Shown piece after piece: positions 58,610 through 64,000 of a stretch of 64,000 bases of DNA; position 1 is the first letter of the stretch; each line of letters begins with the position of its first letter. The notes below the pieces were generated by a model that did no database searches, was not told the DNA's origin, and saw only the letters and a program-made list of their open reading frames with translations. The translations under genes were made by a program, and so were the position numbers. Source of the stretch: JBCBSZ01 sp039185015 (GTDB lineage Bacteria > Actinomycetota > Acidimicrobiia > Acidimicrobiales > Poriferisodalaceae); contig JBCDAU010000018.1 of assembly GCA_039185015.1 (NCBI GenBank), positions 38,638 to 102,637 on the forward strand, written 5' to 3'.

Positions 58610-59634
58610 CGATGACCGCCGAGCTCGTCGATCGCGTCGGCGAGACGTTCGACGCCACGACCATCGATCAGGGCTCGGGCACCGCGGGCGATCGAACGGC
58701 ACCGCTCGTGATCGTCGAGCAGGGCGTGCAGGTCGGTCGTCGGATCCCCGGGATCCAGCAGCGCGACCGCACCCGCATCGACAGCGAGTCGGCCGAACGG
58801 CACCTGACCGGGCACGACCGGCACGGTGGCCACGACCCGACCCATGGAGCAGGCCTCCCACATGACGGTCGACGCGGTGCACACGACGAGGTCGGCCGCG
58901 GCGAGCAGCGGTGCGGGCTCTCCACCGCCAGGCACGAGGTGGAGCCGACCACTGCGGTCGAGCTCGGCGAGGCGGACGGCCATGTCGGCGTCCGCCGCCA
59001 CGACGGTCACGTCGATGGCGTCGCGATCCAGCAGCGCGCCCGCGAGTCGATCGGCGAGGCGGGCCACGTCGGCGCCACCGAGCACGATGGCCGCCGACCG
59101 CGGCGGCACCGACGGCGCCGACGGACGTTGGTCGCGGACCGCTCGACGGAGGAGGCAGTGCCCGACCCCGACGAGTCGCCGGGTCGACGGCGTGGTGTCC
59201 CACGGCAGCTCGTCACCGAGCGGATGGCTCGTGGACACAGCGCTGACCGGCCGGACACCCCCCTCGTCGTCGAGGACCACGGTCGGCGCACGAGCCTCCA
59301 GCTCGGCGAGCGGGAGACGATCGAGGTCCTCGGTCGGGAGATCGACCACGAGCAACCCGGCGGCGACCGCGCGCTCGGCCAGCTGGGACGTGCCAGCGGT
59401 CCAGTCGGTGACTGCCGCGCCCGTGTGCTCGAGCCGATCCCGACCCCAGCCGGGGGCGTGACGAGGGACCAGCACCTCGACGGGGCGACCTCGCTCGACG
59501 AGCTCCTCGACGACGGCGAGCGATCGCATCAGGTGACCCATGCCGATCTCGTCCGACGCATCGACGGCGACCAGCACCGCGGGCGCGACGACGGAGGAGC
59601 CATCGGGGGCCGCAACGACGGTCGGCGTGCTCAT
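58606..59634 (-). CDS. pseG: PseG-type UDP-sugar hydrolase
   Basis: PseG releases UDP from the 2,4-diacylamido-2,4,6-trideoxy-altrose nucleotide. The GT-B-like 342-residue protein has the catalytic DASDEIGMGHLMRSLAVVEE (His34 and Arg37 of GxGHxxR) and, at the other end, ADLVVCTASTVMWEACSMGR. The ATG at 59634 was chosen over the longer frame from 59676 because the conserved start is at residue 24. It is 54 bases downstream of the cytidylyltransferase gene. Confidence 0.85.
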   Translation of the reverse strand: MSTPTVVAAPDGSSVVAPAVLVAVDASDEIGMGHLMRSLAVVEELVERGRPVEVLVPRHAPGWGRDRLEHTGAAVTDWTAGTSQLAERAVAAGLLVVDLPTEDLDRLPLAELEARAPTVVLDDEGGVRPVSAVSTSHPLGDELPWDTTPSTRRLVGVGHCLLRRAVRDQRPSAPSVPPRSAAIVLGGADVARLADRLAGALLDRDAIDVTVVAADADMAVRLAELDRSGRLHLVPGGGEPAPLLAAADLVVCTASTVMWEACSMGRVVATVPVVPGQVPFGRLAVDAGAVALLDPGDPTTDLHALLDDHERCRSIARGARALIDGRGVERLADAIDELGGHR

Positions 59635-59688
59635 CGATCCTCCTCCAGGGGAGGAGTCGACCGAGGGCCGATCCACTGAAGCGTCAGC

Positions 59689-60426
59689 TCAGCCGAGGTG
59701 GAGCGCCTTCTGTCGCACGCCGGCGTTGAGACCGACGAGGTCGGCTCGTCGACGAAGCAGCTCGACGACCGACCGCCGATGGTGTGGTCCCGCTCCGAGC
59801 TCGGCCACGACGGCCCGGAGCAGAGCCAGGTCCTCGGCGGTGTCGAGGGTGACCCGGAGGTCGCCGTCGTCGGGCGGGAGCTCGAGGCCCCGGACCACGT
59901 AGCGGTCGGGGTGCTCGACGAACCAGGTCGTCACGTGGGACCGGTGGTGGTCGACGGCTTCCGCGGTGGCACGTCGCAACGCGTCAGCACGACTGACCTC
60001 GGCATCGAGCCCGCGGGGCAGGTGCCGACGCAGGTCGGTCGTGAGGTGATCGCAGCTCGGGATCGAACGGGCGACCGCGACGACCTCGTCGACGATCGCA
60101 GGGTCGAGGAGCGGACAGTCCGCCGTGATGCGCACCACCCACTCGCACGGGTACGCATCGATCGCTGCGACGAACCGGGCGAGCACGTCATCCTCCGGGC
60201 CGCGCACGACGGCGACCCCGAGCCGGTCCGCCTCCTCGACGACGGGGTCGTCGTCGCGACCCGTGGACGTCGCGACGACGACTCGGTCGACCGTCGACGC
60301 CGCCGATGTCGCCGTCACCACCCGGGCCAGGACGGTCGAGTCCCCGAGGGTCTCGAGGACCTTGCCGGGCAGGCGCGACGAGCTCATCCGGGCCTGCACC
60401 ACAGCCAGCACGGCGATCTCGTCCAC
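59689..60426 (-). CDS. SpsF/PseF-like cytidylyltransferase
   Basis: A 245-residue nucleotidyltransferase: EIAVLAVVQARMSSSRLPGK (nucleotide loop), VLETLGDSTVLARVVTATSA, VVATSTGRDDDPVVEEADRL, and VRITADCPLLDPAIVDEVVA with a metal-binding Asp. The SpsF group is related to CMP-acylneuraminate synthetases and, in this place beside PseG and PseI, probably makes the CMP-activated acid. The GTG at 60426 gives the correct N-terminus; the frame is open further upstream. It is the first gene of the leftward operon. Confidence 0.83.
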   Translation of the reverse strand: MDEIAVLAVVQARMSSSRLPGKVLETLGDSTVLARVVTATSAASTVDRVVVATSTGRDDDPVVEEADRLGVAVVRGPEDDVLARFVAAIDAYPCEWVVRITADCPLLDPAIVDEVVAVARSIPSCDHLTTDLRRHLPRGLDAEVSRADALRRATAEAVDHHRSHVTTWFVEHPDRYVVRGLELPPDDGDLRVTLDTAEDLALLRAVVAELGAGPHHRRSVVELLRRRADLVGLNAGVRQKALHLG

Positions 60427-60560
60427 CTCGTCTCCGTCGACCGGGGCCGACCCGCCTTGCGCGTCCTGGAGCGCGATCCTCGGTCGTCCCTCAAGTCGAG
60501 CAGGTCCGGGACGACTCCTCTCGGGAGGTCTCCGCATCGACCCACGGGAGCACGCGCGCC

Positions 60561-61529
60561 ATGACGACCTGGTCACCGCCGTCCGCCGATCGGGCGGCCA
60601 CCTCGCCACGAACCCGGCTGCGGATCGTGGTGAGGACGAACCCGGACAAGGCCGGGCCCATCGTGGGCGCCCTGCGCGATGCCGGCCACGAGCTCGTCGA
60701 CGACGTCGGCGCGAACGGTGACGTGGTGCTCAGCGACCTCCATCCGAGCTACGGGAAGATCTGGGAGCTCATGGAACGGGTCGGTCGTACGATCCTCTAC
60801 CCACACTCGGCCTGGCCCACGCTGCACTGCGACGGCGTCTACCCGGTGCACCCCAGCGTCGAGGCGGCCTTCGTCGTCGGCGAAGGCAGTCGGCAGGTGC
60901 TGGAGGCGGTCGGCTTCTCGCCGCCGACCTACGCCGTCGGTTGGCCCTATGGCGAGCTGTTGCCCATGCGGACCACGACGCCGCGGCGGTTGCTCTTCGG
61001 TGCGAACCACCCCGACCGGCTGGGGCATCTCGCTCTCCGGCAGCGCATCGACAACGAACGGATCGTCGACGAGCTCGTGGACGGAGGGTTCGAGGTCACG
61101 GTTCGCCACGTCGGAACCCTCCGCCAGAACGGCCTCCAGCGCCGGCCGGGCGTGCGCTACCACGCGGCGGGCCGCAACGGCGCGGGGATCGCTCGTCCAC
61201 CCGAGGACGACCTCGCCGAGGCGGACGTGGTCGTCTCGTGCGGCACCTTCGCGCACCGGTCGCTCGCCCTGGGCATCCCGACCGTGATGTGCAAGCAGTC
61301 CGAGTGGATGAGCGACGGATTGCGCCCCGGCCAGCCGGGCTACCTCCGGCAGTGGTCGCGGTATGCGCATCTCCTCCACTTCCCGTACGACGCCGACGAC
61401 GACCTCGCCGGCACCGTGCGTGCCGCCGCCGCCGACCCCGGACCGGCCGAGGAGTGGCGCCGACGGTTCCTGGGTGAGCCGTTCGACCCGGCTGCCTTCG
61501 TTCGCCGCTTCGAGGAGGTCGTGGGATGA
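60561..61529 (+). CDS. GT-B-fold protein, CDP-glycerol phosphotransferase-like, function unknown
   Basis: About 322 residues from ATG 60561 (a GTG at 60628 is an alternative). LRIVVRTNPDKAGPIVGALR starts a Rossmann domain, then ILYPHSAWPTLHCDGVYPVH (glycine/His-rich loop), AFVVGEGSRQVLEAVGFSPP, and the C-terminal domain FGANHPDRLGHLALRQRIDN with ADVVVSCGTFAHRSLALGIP. The layout matches GT-B transferases of the CDP-glycerol type. Which polymer it serves is unknown. It is divergent from the cytidylyltransferase and translationally coupled to the next gene. Confidence 0.7.
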   Translation: MTTWSPPSADRAATSPRTRLRIVVRTNPDKAGPIVGALRDAGHELVDDVGANGDVVLSDLHPSYGKIWELMERVGRTILYPHSAWPTLHCDGVYPVHPSVEAAFVVGEGSRQVLEAVGFSPPTYAVGWPYGELLPMRTTTPRRLLFGANHPDRLGHLALRQRIDNERIVDELVDGGFEVTVRHVGTLRQNGLQRRPGVRYHAAGRNGAGIARPPEDDLAEADVVVSCGTFAHRSLALGIPTVMCKQSEWMSDGLRPGQPGYLRQWSRYAHLLHFPYDADDDLAGTVRAAAADPGPAEEWRRRFLGEPFDPAAFVRRFEEVVG

Positions 61530-62578
61530 CCTTCCTGCTGATCGCCAACCGCGACGAAGCCGAGCCGTCGGCGTCGATGTGGGACGACCTACGCCCGTGC
61601 CTGTGGGCGCTCGCGGCCTTCGGTGAGGGACGGCCCGTTCACCTCGGCTGGTCCGGTGCCGTCGCACCGACCGGGCTGCCCGGCGTCGTCCGAGCGATCG
61701 AGCTGCCGCGGCACCTGTCGGACTGGCAGGCCCGTCAACACCTCGCAGCGCACATGGACCCGGGCCCGATGTTCCTCGTCGGCGACCGGGTCGTCATCGG
61801 CCCGGACACGATGGAGGCGATCCGCTTCGATCTCCGTGCGGTCGCCCAGGCGGTGGGTGAGTGGGGCATCGTCGCCGTCCGCTGCGACTCGTCGACCGGT
61901 CCGCAGCGGGGACCCGTCGAGCTCGACGGCGCAGCGGAGCGGATCGTCCCCGTCGATCGGCTGGAGGTGACGGTGGCTGCCATCGATCGCGACCTCCTCC
62001 TCGCGATCGGCGCCCCACTGTGCGATGTCGCCGGCGACGCCATGGTGACCGTCGAGCTCGCTCGGGCCGGGCGACAGAGCTTCGTCGGTGGCGGCTACGT
62101 CCACCGCCCGCAGACGGGTCGTCCGCCGATGTGGATGCCCGACGGGACCCTGCACCCGGAGATCTTCGAGCGCTTCATGCACTTCCGCACCGACCTGCTC
62201 GATCCGATGCCGACCCCCGGGTCCGGCACGGCACCGACTCGGGACCTGGAGACCAGGGATCCGGTCCGAGCCCACCACGCCTGGCTGGCTGCGGCCGAGG
62301 GCCTCGATCGCCAGCTCGGGCTGGCCCGCTCGCTGCGCGCACTGGATCGACCGGGCGAGGCGGCGTCGATGCTCTGGGGCATCGACCTCTCCGCGCTGCC
62401 GGAAGCGGACCTGCGTGACGTCGCCGGGTTGCTCCGCTTCAACGGCCAACTGCTGCTCGAGCGCCAGCTGCTCGATCTGCGTCCCGGCGTGTTCGCCGAC
62501 GAGCTCGCCGAGCTGGACGACCTCCTCGAGCGGGCACCCGGGTCCTGGCTCCCCGACCAGTGGACCGCCGACGCCTGA
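61526..62578 (+). CDS. unknown protein coupled to the GT-B-like gene
   Basis: A 350-residue protein starting TFLLIANRDEAEPSASMWDD. It has no signature I recognise: alternating strands in the first 200 residues (VVIGPDTMEAIRFDLRAVAQ, WGIVAVRCDSSTGPQRGPVE), then an acidic helical region (ARSLRALDRPGEAASMLWGI) in the last third that resembles tetratricopeptide-like helices. The ATG overlaps the upstream stop (ATGA), which ties its role to that protein. Confidence 0.65.
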   Translation: MTFLLIANRDEAEPSASMWDDLRPCLWALAAFGEGRPVHLGWSGAVAPTGLPGVVRAIELPRHLSDWQARQHLAAHMDPGPMFLVGDRVVIGPDTMEAIRFDLRAVAQAVGEWGIVAVRCDSSTGPQRGPVELDGAAERIVPVDRLEVTVAAIDRDLLLAIGAPLCDVAGDAMVTVELARAGRQSFVGGGYVHRPQTGRPPMWMPDGTLHPEIFERFMHFRTDLLDPMPTPGSGTAPTRDLETRDPVRAHHAWLAAAEGLDRQLGLARSLRALDRPGEAASMLWGIDLSALPEADLRDVAGLLRFNGQLLLERQLLDLRPGVFADELAELDDLLERAPGSWLPDQWTADA

Positions 62579-62604
62579 GTCCCGGCCCAGGTCGGACCGC
62601 GGCC

Positions 62605-64000
62605 TCAGACCGATGTCGGGACCCGGTCGACGTCGACGATCTCCAGCTCACGCCCGAGGGACTGGGCGGCGAGCCGTTCCGTCGCCACCTCGGGGCGGAG
62701 GTCCTGGTCGACGCACCAGGTGGCCTGCTCGAGCAACGGACGGAACGCGGCCTCGGTATCGGTGTGGGCCTGCTGGTGGACGATGACCTGCAGCTCGGCC
62801 TTCGGGTGCCGCTGTCGGATCTGCTCGACGACCGCCGCGGTGCGGAACGGGTCGCGCCGGCCGATCACACCGATCGTGGCCGCCCAGCTCGGCCCGACCC
62901 GGGCGAGCTCGACCTCGTGCTCCGTGAGCTTCTCGCGTCGCCGCGCCGAGATGTCCGGGTCGGTCACGGGATGCCGGCTGTAGACCGACCGCAGCGCCTC
63001 GAGCTGACGGCCCGCGGAGTGCTGGATGACGTTCTCGCCGTGCCGTTCGCTCAGGTGGTACTCCGCGCTCCAGACCGGCACGGTGACGGCCGAGGCGCGG
63101 CTCGTCAGCCGGATCCAGAACTCCCAGTCCTCCAGCACGGTCAACGACTCGTCGAAGCCGCCCACGTCGAGCGCGCTCCTCAGACGGGTGAGGGCGGTGT
63201 GGACGACCACGAAGTTGTGGACGAGCAGGAGCGACCGGTCGAACGCCGGCGTCGGCCGCCGGTATCGGGCCACTTCGGTGCCCTGCTCGTCGTGGTGGAC
63301 CATCACGGCACCGCCGGTGACCATCGGCGCGTCGGTGGCGCGGAGGTGCCGCTCCAGGTCAGCGACGTGGTCGGCGAGGATGTGGTCGTCGTCGTCGAGG
63401 AACAGCACCTGTTCCCCCGTGGCGTGGCGCATGCCGAGGTTCCGAGCCGCCCCGAGGCCCCGGTTGCGCTCGGCCTCGACGACGCGGAGTCGGTCGGCAT
63501 CGACGAGGCCGCCCAGGGACGGCCGCGGATCGAGACCGGCGTCGTTGACGACCACCACCTCGACGCCCTCGGCGTGCTGCAGCAGAGCGTCGCGCACCGC
63601 ATCGGCGACGCGGGGGCGGTTGAAGGTCGGGACGACGATGGTCGTGCGGATCGGTCCGTCGTCGAGCGGACGCACGAACGCGCCGGGCAGGACCCGCGGG
63701 CCGACGCCTCCCACCCGTGAGATGAGATCGCCGGTCGGGGTCCCGCGGAGCTCGGGCCCGGTCGGGGTGTCGAGCAGGACCCACGGATCGAGGGCCAGAT
63801 CGGCGCGCACCGCCTCCGCGTCGCCGACGACGAGCTCCTCGGCATCGGACAGCGCGAGGAACGACGAGACGCCGCGCTCGGCGAGGCATCGCCGGACGTG
63901 GTCGTCGTCCTCCCAGTCGATGGCGACGACCTCGGCGGCGCCGACGTTCGTCGGTGGAGCACCGGACCGGTCGAGGACCAACGGCTCACCGATCGACGAC
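62605..64000 (-). CDS. GT2-family glycosyltransferase, 5' end beyond the window
   Basis: The frame stays open to base 64000, so the true start is outside. The visible part has a long, unassigned N-terminal region, then a GT-A domain: RTTIVVPTFNRPRVADAVRD, VVVVNDAGLDPRPSLGGLVD, NRGLGAARNLGMRHATGEQV with FLDDDDHILADHVADLERHL (DxD metal site) and LTVLEDWEFWIRLTSRASAV (ED-W). The last 100 residues are variable. A TTG at 63981 is a possible but unlikely start because the frame continues upstream. Confidence 0.87.
   Translation of the reverse strand, partial: SSIGEPLVLDRSGAPPTNVGAAEVVAIDWEDDDHVRRCLAERGVSSFLALSDAEELVVGDAEAVRADLALDPWVLLDTPTGPELRGTPTGDLISRVGGVGPRVLPGAFVRPLDDGPIRTTIVVPTFNRPRVADAVRDALLQHAEGVEVVVVNDAGLDPRPSLGGLVDADRLRVVEAERNRGLGAARNLGMRHATGEQVLFLDDDDHILADHVADLERHLRATDAPMVTGGAVMVHHDEQGTEVARYRRPTPAFDRSLLLVHNFVVVHTALTRLRSALDVGGFDESLTVLEDWEFWIRLTSRASAVTVPVWSAEYHLSERHGENVIQHSAGRQLEALRSVYSRHPVTDPDISARRREKLTEHEVELARVGPSWAATIGVIGRRDPFRTAAVVEQIRQRHPKAELQVIVHQQAHTDTEAAFRPLLEQATWCVDQDLRPEVATERLAAQSLGRELEIVDVDRVPTSV

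Noticed and set aside
1..64000. Mobile element, phage or CRISPR structures.
   Set aside because: No transposase, integrase, Cas protein, spaced direct repeats or tRNA-flanked insertion was seen; the only tandem repeat is the 92-bp unit near the left end.

Overview
This is a gene-dense, very GC-rich chromosomal segment (about 70% G+C by eye) with many GTG starts and 4-base stop/start overlaps (ATGA or GTGA). It most resembles an actinobacterium of the class Acidimicrobiia (Ilumatobacter/Iamia-like). The indications are coenzyme F420 genes (cofD, cofE and a deazaflavin-type nitroreductase), an oleBC fusion in a complete long-chain olefin operon, an LpdA-type quinone reductase, a secreted protein built of the GYWLVAADGGVFAFGDA-type repeats seen in that class, and a 13E12-family HNH gene behind a mycobacterial-type SOS box. 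The taxonomic call is inference. I saw no rRNA, tRNA, CRISPR array, insertion sequence or prophage.

Layout. 1-2.5 kb: the start of an unidentified gene, a 92-bp tandem repeat, cofD-cofE and a small nucleotidyltransferase. 2.7-13.8 kb: a surface-polysaccharide region with three GT4 glycosyltransferases, a GDP-fucose-synthase-like epimerase, an LCP-family ligase, a GT2 enzyme and rfbC-rfbB-rfbD (dTDP-rhamnose). 13.9-22 kb: birA divergent from a biotin-dependent acyl-CoA carboxylase, a DUF6226-like gene, a secreted trypsin-like protease, an LpdA-like flavoprotein, and rfbA coupled to a sulfotransferase. 22.1-26.7 kb: oleA-oleBC-oleD. 26.9-37 kb: general metabolism (rhodanese-MoeB protein, sirtuin, HD protein, TetR with flavodoxin-like partner, nitroreductase, sigma factor with a membrane protein, amidase, 13E12 HNH protein, RidA-like protein, a TM2 protein). 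37.1-40.4 kb: a TetR-controlled molybdopterin oxidoreductase operon and two very small genes.

40.4-64 kb is the most unusual part: a nonulosonic (pseudaminic-type) acid locus. Two methyltransferases, pseB and a fused peptidase-like/PseC aminotransferase run rightward. They converge on a 12-gene leftward operon holding a cytidylyltransferase, PseG, PseI, a WbqC protein, two methyltransferases and a flavoprotein. The same operon also holds an acyl-activation set: an AMP-forming ligase, an acyl carrier protein, an AAC(3)-type N-acyltransferase, a class I aminotransferase and an M29-like protein. No PseH-type (GNAT) acetyltransferase is visible. I propose that the ligase/ACP/AAC(3) set supplies and transfers a non-standard N-acyl group to the sugar. 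Two multidomain glycosyltransferases flank the locus, and the window ends inside a GT2 glycosyltransferase gene.

Together the genes suggest a cell with a heavily decorated envelope: rhamnose and fucose-type polysaccharide attached by an LCP enzyme, a modified nonulosonic acid, possible sulfation, and long-chain olefins in the membrane.
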